Shown here: piece after piece, positions 27,227 to 35,858 of the stretch
Layout: each line of letters opens with the position of its first letter
Position numbering within the stretch: the first letter of the stretch is position 1
IMG/VR virus record: IMGVR_UViG_3300033571_009404
Coordinates: 186,001 to 250,000 of that record
Source of the DNA: a virus
Reading direction: 5' to 3' (one strand)
DNA: 64,000 nt
The notes under the pieces: model-generated
What the model was told of the DNA's origin: nothing
Databases searched by the model: none
The model's input: the letters and a program-made list of their open reading frames with translations, nothing else
Position numbers and translations under genes: made by a program

Positions 27227-27622
27227 ATGGCTGATTTTACTATCGGTAACACTTATAACTTCAAGTGCTACGCTCCAAGCATTCTGACCAGTGACTTCTC
27301 CAACGTGGTGGTCACGGACATTCTGTCGTATGCAACCGCTTCGCGTTTTCGTGAAGTAGCTGCAGTTCACGCACAGATCTATAATCAATTGCCTGATGGT
27401 ACGCCCAATCAGCCGCAGAAGTATCAATACCTGCAAGTGCAGTTCCCCAATGGTAAAACCGATATCATCGGTATTCCTTGGATTCGTTCTGACACTGTGC
27501 AGCTGGTTGACTCGGTCATCTTTGATGTCCAGATCCAAGGTCTGTCTTCGACTGACTACAACAAGATCAGTGCAGCGCTGAAACAAAACGGGATTACGAA
27601 CTTCACGATCAAGATCCTGTAA
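27227..27622 (+). CDS. Second array, protein 8, unrecognised
   Basis: A 131 aa protein at ATG 27227 behind TTAGGAAACGCC. It is beta-rich (FSNVVVTDILSY, QYLQVQFPNG, SVIFDVQIQGL), unlike its helical neighbours, and its codon use is more biased, suggesting higher expression. It is the last gene before a 470-base gap. No family recognised. Confidence 0.6.
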   Translation: MADFTIGNTYNFKCYAPSILTSDFSNVVVTDILSYATASRFREVAAVHAQIYNQLPDGTPNQPQKYQYLQVQFPNGKTDIIGIPWIRSDTVQLVDSVIFDVQIQGLSSTDYNKISAALKQNGITNFTIKIL

Positions 27623-27739
27623 TTGCATTAAGGCAACACTATTGTATGGTTTAGAAATAATTTACACAGCCATGTAATTATTTAGAGACTAACAAGGGCT
27701 GGCACAGTCCGGATTGCCGTTGAGACTTCGACCACCTCA

Positions 27740-27976
27740 ATGGAACCTTCGCAAGAGGGATGGCCTTATAGACGTACCCGCTCCTACAGTACAACGGATC
27801 TGTTTACTCCTTTACACATTCCGTGGGATGAGACTGTGCACCGACAGCGATCTTTGGTTATCCTTTCCCAAGGGGAGCAACTGAGTGCTGCCATTTCGGT
27901 ACTGGGATACGTTCTATTTGGTAGTAAACTGTTTTCAGACGGTGTAATGCTCCAGTTATGGATTAACTCCCCATAA
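27740..27976 (+). CDS. Possible small protein (weak)
   Basis: A 78-residue ORF with protein-like composition in its second half (VLGYVLFGSKLFSDGVMLQLW). No Shine-Dalgarno site precedes ATG 27740. It lies directly before a terminator on the same strand, so the region is probably transcribed. It may be a real small protein, a remnant of a gene, or chance. Confidence 0.3.
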   Translation: MEPSQEGWPYRRTRSYSTTDLFTPLHIPWDETVHRQRSLVILSQGEQLSAAISVLGYVLFGSKLFSDGVMLQLWINSP

Positions 27977-27983
27977 CGACTCG

Positions 27984-28023
27984 GACCCCAGTCTTGGCGA
28001 AAGTCAGGGCTGGGGTCTTTTTT
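27984..28023 (+). terminator. Rho-independent type terminator
   Basis: GACCCCAG (27984-27991) pairs with CTGGGGTC (28010-28017), followed by a run of six T. Unlike most hairpins in the window it lacks the TTTATGAC tag and carries a normal T-tract. Confidence 0.7.
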
Positions 28024-28094
28024 CCGTCACTTTTGTTTTTAAGTTTTTACCACCACCATAGATGTTACGTCTCGATGTAAAGGAGCATAACAAC

Positions 28095-30230
28095 ATGAGT
28101 GAGTTAAAGAGTCCATTTGTTCGAGAAGCTAACACGTATCGTCGTGATGTTAGCGTGCTCGAACAGTATAAAGAACAGACAGCCACCTACCTGTCGCTGA
28201 AGTTTGGCAAGCCCTACGAATGGTGCTTGGAATACGTCAAGAACAACATGAAACCAGATGGTGCATTTCCTTTCAAGGATCCGACTGCCTACTATCTGGA
28301 ACGTCAGCCTAATGGTGACCGTGAACCTAAGTCCGGTCCCATGTCGCAGTATCTGGACGAAGCGATTCGGTCTAAATCGCTCGTTGCAGCTACATTCACT
28401 ATTTACCATCCACCGTCCCGTGTGCGATCGTATCTGGTGGACTTCATTGATGAAAACGTCAAGAAGCGCGGTGTAGCAAAGAAGGCTATGTTTAAAGCCG
28501 AGATGGCTGGTGACAAAGTCTTGCAAGCCATTAAGAAAGCCGAACAGAATAACAAGAAAACCAACAACAACTCGATTTCTGGTGGACATGCACAGGCATC
28601 CACACCGCTCTACAATAAGACATCCCATAGTACCCTGACGTCAACCTGCCGTAGTACCTCAGGTTATGGCAATGCCAATAATGAAAAGCTGCTCTCTGGC
28701 AATCGGCATTATTGGTCTCCTCACATTGTGCGCAATAACATCATCTCCATTATTACCTTGGTGGATATGGATGACATGCAGCGCACCATGGAAAAGTTTG
28801 GCATGCGTTACCCCACAGTTGATGAGATGATGGAAACCATCAAGTTCTCAACAGATCTGTACTGGTGGAGTGATATAGAGATGGCTAATATTCGTGAACT
28901 GGTAGAAAAGTTAACTCCAGTGCAACGTGCAGCTTTCGTTTATGTGGGCGACTTCCACCACATTGCCAAATACAATCATGACATGTTCAAGAAGTTCTTG
29001 GACAAGCTCACCACCGTGTCGACGGAAGCACTGCCTGACCACATCGACTACATGAAGACTACGGTAGAAGAATACCGTAACTTAGCTGTTCTGATGCATC
29101 CAGAAATCACCAAGGGTCTGAATGCACAACAGTTAGAAGCTAATCCCGACTTCTCCATTGTTGCCGGGACCGCTAAGAATATTGAGAACGTACTGGAAGA
29201 GTACCGAGACTTCATCAACACTATCTGCATGTCGAGGGTAGTTCCTGCGTCTCTGGCTTCTTTCCCTGACTCCATTCGTCGTAGCGCATTAACGTCAGAC
29301 ACTGACTCGACCATCTTTACCGTACAAGACTGGGTGCAATGGCACCGTGGCTATATGGGTGTGGATAAGCCGACTAATGCGACTGCGGACGCAATGGTGT
29401 TCTTAGCAGCACAATCGATCATTCACGTGTTAGCGCGTATGTCCGCTAACTTTGGCATTGAAGACAGTCGTCTGTTTAAGATCGCCATGAAAAACGAGTT
29501 TAAGTTCGATGTGTTCGTACCGACTCAGCTGGCTAAGCACTACTTTGCATTGATCAGTTCTCAAGAGGGTAACCTCTTTAAGGACTTCAAGGAAGAGATT
29601 AAGGGCGTCCACTTAAAGTCTTCTAACGTACCTAAGCGTATTGTCAAACAAGCGCAAGGGATGATGCGTCGGATCATGGACGACACCATGTCTGGCAAGA
29701 AGATTAAGTTGCTCAATTACCTGAAGGAAGTGGGTGATGTGGAGCGCGGTATCTTTGAATCGATCAAGCACGGTAGTTATGAATATTTCCGTGTGACCCA
29801 AATCAAGCAGGAATCCAGCTATGGTAAAACCGGCATGGAATCCAACTATTGGCATTACCTGATGTGGCAGGAAGTCTGGGCACCTAAGTATGGTGATACT
29901 GCACCCCCGCCGTTCATGGCTGTCAAATTGTCGATTGGTCTGAATAGCCCAACTAAGCTCAAAGCTTGGATTGAGTCTTTTGAAGATCGTGAATTGGCAG
30001 ACCGCTTGACTAAGTTCATGGCCAAATCAAAACGCGATAAGCTTTCCCTGATGTGGTTACCAGAGCAGTGCATTGCTGGTGCAGCCGGTATTCCTCCTGA
30101 GATCTTGTCTCAAGTGGATACCCGTAAGATCGTATTTGATACTGCGGCTATCTTCTACAAGGTATTGGAATGCTTGGGCTATTATTCTGAAACCAAGAAA
30201 CACGTCAAGCTGGTTAGCGACTATCATTAA
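28095..30230 (+). CDS. Family-B DNA polymerase, C-terminal half
   Basis: A 711 aa protein from ATG 28095 (AAAGGAGCATAACAAC upstream). The catalytic motif C is SDTDSTIF at about residues 401-408, and an upstream NKTSHSTLTSTCRSTSGYG at about 174-192 fits motif B (lysine, then S-x-YG). It lacks exonuclease motifs and motif A; those are in the gene at 62204 on the other strand. Together the two halves give a complete proofreading replicative polymerase, as in phiKZ-like phages where the enzyme is split. An Asn/Lys-rich stretch lies just before motif B. The C-terminal 300 residues should form palm and thumb. Confidence 0.85.
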   Translation: MSELKSPFVREANTYRRDVSVLEQYKEQTATYLSLKFGKPYEWCLEYVKNNMKPDGAFPFKDPTAYYLERQPNGDREPKSGPMSQYLDEAIRSKSLVAATFTIYHPPSRVRSYLVDFIDENVKKRGVAKKAMFKAEMAGDKVLQAIKKAEQNNKKTNNNSISGGHAQASTPLYNKTSHSTLTSTCRSTSGYGNANNEKLLSGNRHYWSPHIVRNNIISIITLVDMDDMQRTMEKFGMRYPTVDEMMETIKFSTDLYWWSDIEMANIRELVEKLTPVQRAAFVYVGDFHHIAKYNHDMFKKFLDKLTTVSTEALPDHIDYMKTTVEEYRNLAVLMHPEITKGLNAQQLEANPDFSIVAGTAKNIENVLEEYRDFINTICMSRVVPASLASFPDSIRRSALTSDTDSTIFTVQDWVQWHRGYMGVDKPTNATADAMVFLAAQSIIHVLARMSANFGIEDSRLFKIAMKNEFKFDVFVPTQLAKHYFALISSQEGNLFKDFKEEIKGVHLKSSNVPKRIVKQAQGMMRRIMDDTMSGKKIKLLNYLKEVGDVERGIFESIKHGSYEYFRVTQIKQESSYGKTGMESNYWHYLMWQEVWAPKYGDTAPPPFMAVKLSIGLNSPTKLKAWIESFEDRELADRLTKFMAKSKRDKLSLMWLPEQCIAGAAGIPPEILSQVDTRKIVFDTAAIFYKVLECLGYYSETKKHVKLVSDYH

Positions 30231-30247
30231 CAAGAGGGGAGGTGCTC

Positions 30248-30721
30248 ATGTACCTCGCATTAAACGAAATGCTCATGAATCTTGAAGAAAGCCATCGACC
30301 CAGTGATGGCTATGGTCTGTTGGGTAATCTTGCATCTGATCTGAATCAACAGACCGATACCGCAGTTCAGTTTGTTAAGAACGAAGGTCATACTGGCGGT
30401 CGTCTTTTCAATGTCACGGTCAAAGATCCTAATCTGATCTGTCAGTTCGGTACGCTTACCGAAGTCATCGACATGTCAGATTGGGTTGGTCGTACTTTCC
30501 TCGAAGCCGTGCTGAAGAACAAAGTTCTGACGTTCTATGTGGAAGGTAAATTCTTAAAGGAGTTTCGTTTTGACCATCTCCATCCAGATGTCGACAAAAC
30601 CGTTGTATGGGGAGTCGCCATCCTCCGCACCAGAGACGAAGCTCGGGTTGTTACCGAATATGAAATCTCTGATCCAGAAAATACCAAGTCCCTTGTCCCT
30701 GGTAGGAGCCTTTTTAGATAG
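30248..30721 (+). CDS. Unrecognised protein overlapping the next gene by 152 bases
   Basis: A 157 aa protein. ATG 30248 sits behind GGGGAGG, better than GTG 30242. The chain is alpha/beta with a C-terminal phrase DKTVVWGVAILRTRDEA that looks like a genuine strand. Its final 152 bases are read in a different frame by the next gene, an unusually long overlap. It follows the polymerase half by 17 bases and is probably co-transcribed. Function unknown. Confidence 0.6.
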   Translation: MYLALNEMLMNLEESHRPSDGYGLLGNLASDLNQQTDTAVQFVKNEGHTGGRLFNVTVKDPNLICQFGTLTEVIDMSDWVGRTFLEAVLKNKVLTFYVEGKFLKEFRFDHLHPDVDKTVVWGVAILRTRDEARVVTEYEISDPENTKSLVPGRSLFR

Positions 30722-32204
30722 GGGTTCTTCAAAGAACACTGTTATCTCAGTAAGGGGTAAAGGGCGAATCGTTGAAGTCACTATCGACGGTGAAACCCAT
30801 CAACATCATCTACGCGAGGGTGACGGTTCTTATACGTTACGATTGGACGTCTCTAAAGTAGGCGCTAAAGTATCGATCAATTATGAAACGTGTGTCGATC
30901 GCCCTCATCCCAAATCAAAGAGGCGCGCTGAATACTTAAATCAGCGCCCTTATTACAATCGATATGTGAACATGGATACTGAATACAACTACTTGCTGAT
31001 GTCTGTCTTGGACATCTTAAAGACCTTCGGTAAAGCTTCTCGTGATGAGATTCAGTCTTACGCCAATTCCTCTCCGGTCGTGTTCGATTCCCTGAATGAA
31101 TTGAAACTGATCGAACTGGTGCCAGCTGAAAACGGCGAAGAGAAAGATATGTTCTCTTTGTCTGAAGATGGTATTGCCATGTGGGCTAGTAAGAAAAGCT
31201 ACGGCAATAACTTCCATCAGGACTACCAGTTAGCTGATGACGAGTTTAAGGTACTGCAGTTGCTTTCCACTCATGGCCCGATGACTGTGATGGAACTGAT
31301 GAACATCCTGAAGATCAACGTGCTCAATTCGGTATCGCGCCTGCGTCATGTTGAACTGATCGTGATGGTCCAGAAGGAAAACTCCAAGTCTGTCTTCTAC
31401 ACCATCGCCGACGATCAACGTGATGAGATGATCATCTCCCTGCAAGAGCGTGCAAAGGACGATCATTACTCGGCTATCGCTACAGAGATCGCTGCCCTGG
31501 AAGAGTCCAAGAACTTCGTTTCCAGTTTCAATGGCGAACCTCTGGAAGATGTAGCTGCTGTGACAACTTCGCCGTTGTTCCAGACGGGTGAGTTGGTCAT
31601 TTTCTTCGATATCCCAGAAACCGGTATGGTCGAGATCGATGAGGAGGGTTTACAGCATTTCGAATTCCTGAAGAATTTGCATGAAACGGTTGGTAAGGAG
31701 TCCAGGCTTTTGAATTTCAAGATGCCTCGCCGTATCTCCAACGTCGTCTTACCTCCTCCTCCTGGTTTTCAACAAATCCTTGTCGGCTCACAACCGACAC
31801 CCACCCCGGAAGTCGCCAGGATCAATGCGAGCTATCAGCCTGGTTTTAACTTTGAGGCTGAAGAAGAAATCGGTCTTAAACTCTTCCGTGCTCTGGAATT
31901 CTGGCAGAAGCATTTTGTGGCACACGGTTCTAAGCTGGATGGTAAAGGTGCTGCGAACTCCACCTTGGCTAAAACCAACATCTTCTTCATGTCGGTGCAA
32001 AATAAATCGAAAGTGGTGGATGCTGTCATGCTCATGAATGCCTATCCATTCCACATCACCGGTAGTGAAACTTTCCACCACGAAGCTGATGATACCGACC
32101 ACAAAGTTCGTTGGTCTTTGGGCTATAGTGAGTTGTGCGACGATGCCGATGCTCTGAAAGCGTCTCAGGATCTTTTGAACCATCTTCGCAAAAAGAAAGA
32201 GTAA
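30570..32204 (+). CDS. Winged-helix-like DNA-binding protein candidate (TTG start)
   Basis: A 544 aa protein. The start TTG 30570 lies 7 bases after AAAGGAG inside the previous gene; ATG 30588 has no such site. Residues about 130-180 and 215-275 each read like a winged helix: helix, helix-turn-helix (MTVMELMNILKINVLNSVSR), then a strand-turn-strand wing (MVQKENSKSVFYTIAD). The C-terminal third holds an alpha/beta domain. A DNA-binding regulator or replication factor is inferred from the winged-helix pattern only. Next to polymerase and overlapping its upstream neighbour. Confidence 0.6.
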   Translation: MTISIQMSTKPLYGESPSSAPETKLGLLPNMKSLIQKIPSPLSLVGAFLDRGSSKNTVISVRGKGRIVEVTIDGETHQHHLREGDGSYTLRLDVSKVGAKVSINYETCVDRPHPKSKRRAEYLNQRPYYNRYVNMDTEYNYLLMSVLDILKTFGKASRDEIQSYANSSPVVFDSLNELKLIELVPAENGEEKDMFSLSEDGIAMWASKKSYGNNFHQDYQLADDEFKVLQLLSTHGPMTVMELMNILKINVLNSVSRLRHVELIVMVQKENSKSVFYTIADDQRDEMIISLQERAKDDHYSAIATEIAALEESKNFVSSFNGEPLEDVAAVTTSPLFQTGELVIFFDIPETGMVEIDEEGLQHFEFLKNLHETVGKESRLLNFKMPRRISNVVLPPPPGFQQILVGSQPTPTPEVARINASYQPGFNFEAEEEIGLKLFRALEFWQKHFVAHGSKLDGKGAANSTLAKTNIFFMSVQNKSKVVDAVMLMNAYPFHITGSETFHHEADDTDHKVRWSLGYSELCDDADALKASQDLLNHLRKKKE

Positions 32205-32205
32205 G

Positions 32206-32235
32206 GTCATAAACCCCACTGCCTAGGCAGTGGGG
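32206..32235 (-). terminator. Palindromic hairpin with minus-strand TTTATGAC tag
   Basis: A perfect palindrome, CCCCACTGCC with GGCAGTGGGG (32214-32223 with 32226-32235). GTCATAAA at 32206-32213 reads TTTATGAC on the minus strand directly after the hairpin, so it terminates the gene at 32252; it could also stop the plus-strand gene ending at 32204. Confidence 0.8.
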
Positions 32236-32251
32236 ACGAATCAATCGTGTG

Positions 32252-33379
32252 TCATGGTTGCCGGTATCCAATACTGGCAGCTATGGCATTTATGACCTCA
32301 TCTACGGCTTCCTGGTAGTTGAGGGGTAAAACTTGTTCCATGATTCTTGCATTACGAATCATCCGGATCTCTCTGAACAATCGATTCAAGACCGTACCGT
32401 TCTTATCACGCGCTGATTGACTCATGGTCATGATTAAGAAGTAGAAGACTTTCAATCGACTGTAGAGCATCGCCCAGATAATCTGCCGAGTCGGTGGATA
32501 GTCAGGTAACTCCATGGATTGGTACAGATTCTCTTTGAACACAGCAGGGTAAGACTTCAGCAAACCTTGGAAAGTACGAGGTGCTGCTTCTAGCCAGCCA
32601 TTTAACTCCATGAGCATCTGATCTAACTTAGCAGAGAAATCAGTCAGATAGAAAGGATGACGATTTTTCATGTTGTCTCTGGGTAATCCAAACCGTAGCG
32701 CGTAAGCACGGTTAAAGATAACCTGGTCAATCTGAGTAGCCAGCATGTTAGGTAATACATACATGCGCAAAAACATCATGAGAGAACGTTCAGAGTCTTC
32801 CCAGCCTCGATCAATCTGCACTTGCCATTCATTACGTCTGAATTCCCGATACATGGTCGCTAGCATCGGGATATCGATCGTAAAGACTGAAACAGTATCT
32901 AACAGAGGAAGTTCAGAACTAATGAACCCCCGACCGTCTGGGATGTCTAAACCCAACGAGGTGATGGGACAAGTCACTACTCGAATAGGAGTAAGGTTCA
33001 TCCAGTTCTCTGGGACCTTACGCAAATCAAAGAAGTTGGTTTGACTAATGAGAACTTCTCTGGAGTTACGTCCATAAAAGATCCCATTAAAAAGTGTACC
33101 TTTGTAAATGGCTGAAGTCATTCCCATAACACTGGAGAGATGGGGAGCAACAACAGTAACATTATCGTAATAACGTTCGATGTCCAGAGATTTGGGAACA
33201 GAGATAGATTGCAGCAGCCTCACTAAGAAGTGATCGCCTGCCACCGCCGTGGGATTGGTTCTATAGTACTCCAGAACCTTGTCCACATTGCGTCTTAATC
33301 CATCTCGGATATAGCGCCACTGAGCCTGCTTGACTAATGGTTCAGTCAGCTCAGCGCCGAGATCAAAAAGATTAAACAT
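32252..33379 (-). CDS. Unrecognised 375 aa protein, possibly virion
   Basis: A 375 aa minus-strand single-gene unit. It has an N-terminal helical region, a beta-rich middle (residues 90-180), and long helices with many Met, Arg and Tyr afterwards (SERSLMMFLRMYVLPNML, IIWAMLYSRLKVFYFLIM). The latter is hydrophobic enough for membrane contact or tight packing. AT-rich codons and lone position are like other minus-strand virion-type genes here. No family motif recognised. Confidence 0.55.
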   Translation of the reverse strand: MFNLFDLGAELTEPLVKQAQWRYIRDGLRRNVDKVLEYYRTNPTAVAGDHFLVRLLQSISVPKSLDIERYYDNVTVVAPHLSSVMGMTSAIYKGTLFNGIFYGRNSREVLISQTNFFDLRKVPENWMNLTPIRVVTCPITSLGLDIPDGRGFISSELPLLDTVSVFTIDIPMLATMYREFRRNEWQVQIDRGWEDSERSLMMFLRMYVLPNMLATQIDQVIFNRAYALRFGLPRDNMKNRHPFYLTDFSAKLDQMLMELNGWLEAAPRTFQGLLKSYPAVFKENLYQSMELPDYPPTRQIIWAMLYSRLKVFYFLIMTMSQSARDKNGTVLNRLFREIRMIRNARIMEQVLPLNYQEAVDEVINAIAASIGYRQP

Positions 33380-33439
33380 GTTAGAGCATCACTGTTAGTT
33401 GAGTTGGATGGTGAACATAGGATGAAAGGAAAAAGTTAC

Positions 33440-33676
33440 ATGACGGAGCCATTATCTGAAGAGAAAATTCGTTCACTGCTTCCTGACAGGGCGGCATGTG
33501 AATTTGAGACTGTGATACTGCGTGGAGCAATACCGTCCCGTAGTCTGAAACAGGTGAGGGCCTCTTATAAACAGTGGTTCTCCATGGGAGATAGTGAACG
33601 AAAAGCTTTTCGTCATTTAAAAGAGTTTATCCGGGAAGAGTTGAGAAATAATCCACAGCATGAGTTAGAAGTGTAG
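33440..33676 (+). CDS. Small basic unrecognised protein
   Basis: A 78 aa protein. ATG 33440 is 8 bases from AAAGGA and is preferred to upstream ATG 33422 or TTG 33404. It is helical and charged (RASYKQWFSMGDSERKAFRHL). It is divergent from the gene at 33379, with a gap of 60 bases holding both promoters. Small, basic, isolated early-type genes of this sort often target host proteins in phages, but nothing here shows it. Confidence 0.55.
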   Translation: MTEPLSEEKIRSLLPDRAACEFETVILRGAIPSRSLKQVRASYKQWFSMGDSERKAFRHLKEFIREELRNNPQHELEV

Positions 33677-33829
33677 TTCTAGTAAAAATTTACTGCACTG
33701 ATGCTTATGTTATGGAAAAGAGTAACATCTTACCGGTACCTACCTAGAGTTGAAACATACTCTAGGTAAGGAACATATATGTGTCTCGGTCTTTTCAAGC
33801 CCCAAACTTGATTCAAAAGAAATGTAGAT

Positions 33830-33840
33830 ACATATCACTA
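33830..33840 (+). promoter_or_regulatory. ACATATCACTA motif upstream of ChmA candidate
   Basis: This is the second exact copy of the 11-mer seen at 11362-11372, placed 86 bases before the ATG of a gene with extreme codon bias. The surrounding 249 bases (33677-33925) contain no gene. Resemblance to the phiKZ early promoter TATATTAC and the strong downstream gene make it the best promoter candidate in the window. Confidence 0.5.
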
Positions 33841-33925
33841 AATTGATCATAGTAGCGGTAGTCTATGCATCAATGTTTGTTTGCGCAAACAATCATTTCT
33901 TAATTAACACGCAAAGGAAGAAAAC

Positions 33926-35830
33926 ATGGCTCTGCAAACCGATGGTGAAAACAACAACCAATCCGGTCAACACCAACAGCGCGCTGCACAACCGCAATCG
34001 CAGCCGCAACAACCCCGCGCTGCTCAACAAGAAGCCTCCGCCGGTCTGAAGTCGTTCCGTAACCTGTCGAGCCTGGGTCCTCGTCTGGGTAATCGCAACC
34101 TGTACTCGGAGTACGTCACCAACACCGTCGACAAGCTGAAGGAAGTCATCGGCAAGGCGATCCAAAGCCAAGAGTACGACCACGACGTCATCGCCATGCC
34201 GGAAGACGCCAACCTGGGTATCTCCGTGGTCGCTGTGACCGTGGCCTCCAAGACCAAGCGTAACCTGGGTGTGGCATACTTCACCCTGCTGCTCGAAAAG
34301 ACCGGCACCGCACTGCCGCTGCGTACCGAGCGCGTGCCGACCCCGAAGGGCGAAATCACCGTGGACGTTCTGCGTACCACCAGCGATCGCTACAACGTGC
34401 CGATGAAGAAGATGGTGGAAGAACAGCTGCGTCGCCACTATCCGAGCCAGAAGCTGATCTCCGCCGACGGCACCCGCGTTCCTGCCGACTTCAACCCGGA
34501 CGACAAGGTCGCCGTCAACGAACTGGCCATCGCCTCGTACTTCGCTGCTGGTACGGTGCTGACCGAGTCCGACGAGAACTTCCGCGACATCAACCTGCAT
34601 GACATCGCTCGCGATTCACAGCTGCAACTGCGCCCGACCTTCGCTTCCACCGTGGAAGTCAATGCTGTCGGCGAACCGATTCGCTCCGATCTCTCGCTGG
34701 ATCTGACGGCGCAATCGACCCAGACCTCCGGTATCCTGGGTGAAGAACAGATCAACAACCTGTACAAGCTGTCGGCGTTCATCGACTTCCTGTACTTCCC
34801 GCGTGAAGAACAAGGCGCTCTGGGTGGTGGCTTCGGTCAACAGCAACAGACGCAAGTTCTGCGGACGCAGAAATATCTGCCGCGCATCGTGATCACCAAG
34901 GCCGAGTCCTATGGTCCGATGAGCCTGGGCTTCAACCTGCTGGGTATCGCTCAGTCGGTGGCTCTGCTGGCTCAACGCAATGCATGGATGCAAGCATACC
35001 TGCCGCGCATCGGTGCCAACGTGCGCGAAATCCAGGACGTCGGCTTCATGAACATCGAAGCCAACCTGGAAGAAAACCAATCCGGCTTCGGTCAACACGT
35101 CGATACCAGCGCTGCTGACTTCGATGAAGCTCGCATGGTGCAGTACCTGACGATGTTCACCCGTCCGGATGTCAACCCGATCCTGTCGCAAGACATCCCG
35201 CTGTTCGATCCGTCGACCTGGTACCTGACCCCGCTGCTGGCTGCCGCTACCGGTAACCCGCAAGCCGAGAAGCACCTGATCAAGGTGGCCAACGAGCTGA
35301 CCAACTACAACTTCGAGAAGTACTTCCCCGAAGGTTCGAAGTTCGTGGTCAACACCGGTGAGCACATCCACCTGGGCTGGTACATCGACCAAGACGGTAC
35401 CCGCCGCGACATCCGCGACATCGATCTGAACGCAGTCCTGGCACGCCAGGGTCACATCGATCCGAAGATGGGCGAGCGCTGGACCGAGACCTTCCTGGCT
35501 GCCGACGTTCCGGAACAGCTGCGCCTGGCTGATCGCAAGAAGATCATCGACGGCATCGCACGCAACGCAACCTACACCGGTTACGCTGTGCGCATCAGCT
35601 ACACCACGGTGGCACTGAACGCGCTGGCCCAAGGCTGCCGCGACGCCGGTCTGGATGTGAAGAACGTCCTGGCCTACGCCAACCTGAACGGCACCCAACG
35701 TCATCGCGCTGCTCTGGACAATGGTCTGCTGGCTCAAGCTGGTGCTGTCGGCGCCTCGTTCCTGAACCAAGGTACGGCTGCCGTCAACGCTGGTGGTTTC
35801 GGTATCGGCACCACCAACCGCTGGAACTAA
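33926..35830 (+). CDS. chmA: Candidate chimallin (phage nuclear shell protein)
   Basis: A 634 aa protein at ATG 33926 (AAAGGAAGAAAAC upstream). Its length is close to chimallin of 201phi2-1 (about 630 aa). The first 45 residues are Gln/Asn/Ala-rich and probably disordered, followed by alpha/beta domains and a Gly/Asn-rich flexible C-terminus (NAGGFGIGTTNRWN), matching the architecture known for ChmA: flexible tails that bind neighbouring subunits in the shell lattice. Codon bias is the strongest in the window, it has its own promoter region and terminator, and an RNA polymerase subunit gene follows, as phiKZ chmA (gp54) is beside gp55. No linear motif proves it; an abundant capsid protein is the main alternative. 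Confidence 0.6.
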   Translation: MALQTDGENNNQSGQHQQRAAQPQSQPQQPRAAQQEASAGLKSFRNLSSLGPRLGNRNLYSEYVTNTVDKLKEVIGKAIQSQEYDHDVIAMPEDANLGISVVAVTVASKTKRNLGVAYFTLLLEKTGTALPLRTERVPTPKGEITVDVLRTTSDRYNVPMKKMVEEQLRRHYPSQKLISADGTRVPADFNPDDKVAVNELAIASYFAAGTVLTESDENFRDINLHDIARDSQLQLRPTFASTVEVNAVGEPIRSDLSLDLTAQSTQTSGILGEEQINNLYKLSAFIDFLYFPREEQGALGGGFGQQQQTQVLRTQKYLPRIVITKAESYGPMSLGFNLLGIAQSVALLAQRNAWMQAYLPRIGANVREIQDVGFMNIEANLEENQSGFGQHVDTSAADFDEARMVQYLTMFTRPDVNPILSQDIPLFDPSTWYLTPLLAAATGNPQAEKHLIKVANELTNYNFEKYFPEGSKFVVNTGEHIHLGWYIDQDGTRRDIRDIDLNAVLARQGHIDPKMGERWTETFLAADVPEQLRLADRKKIIDGIARNATYTGYAVRISYTTVALNALAQGCRDAGLDVKNVLAYANLNGTQRHRAALDNGLLAQAGAVGASFLNQGTAAVNAGGFGIGTTNRWN

Positions 35831-35858
35831 TCTACCCTCCAAGGTAGTTTAGCGAAAT

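Larger units (their letters stand above)
27623..28094. other. Intergenic stretch with a doubtful small ORF
   Basis: This 472-base gap separates the second array from the DNA polymerase gene. An ORF of 78 codons (27740-27976) lies inside it, but its ATG has no ribosome site and the upstream frame holds no better start. A classic terminator closes the stretch at 27984. A stand-alone RNA or a decayed gene would both fit; no tRNA fold was found. Confidence 0.4.

Noticed and set aside
27623-28094. tRNA or CRISPR-like element in the long gap
   Set aside because: No cloverleaf with a T-loop consensus and no regularly spaced repeats were found here or elsewhere in the window.
33926-35830. Calling the 634 aa protein the major capsid protein
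   Set aside because: Not excluded, but early-type isolation, the RNA polymerase neighbour and tail layout fit chimallin better, and it is far from the structural block.
34616-35842. 408-codon antisense ORF opposite the ChmA candidate
   Set aside because: A shadow of the most codon-biased gene; it would also run through the terminator and has no start signal.
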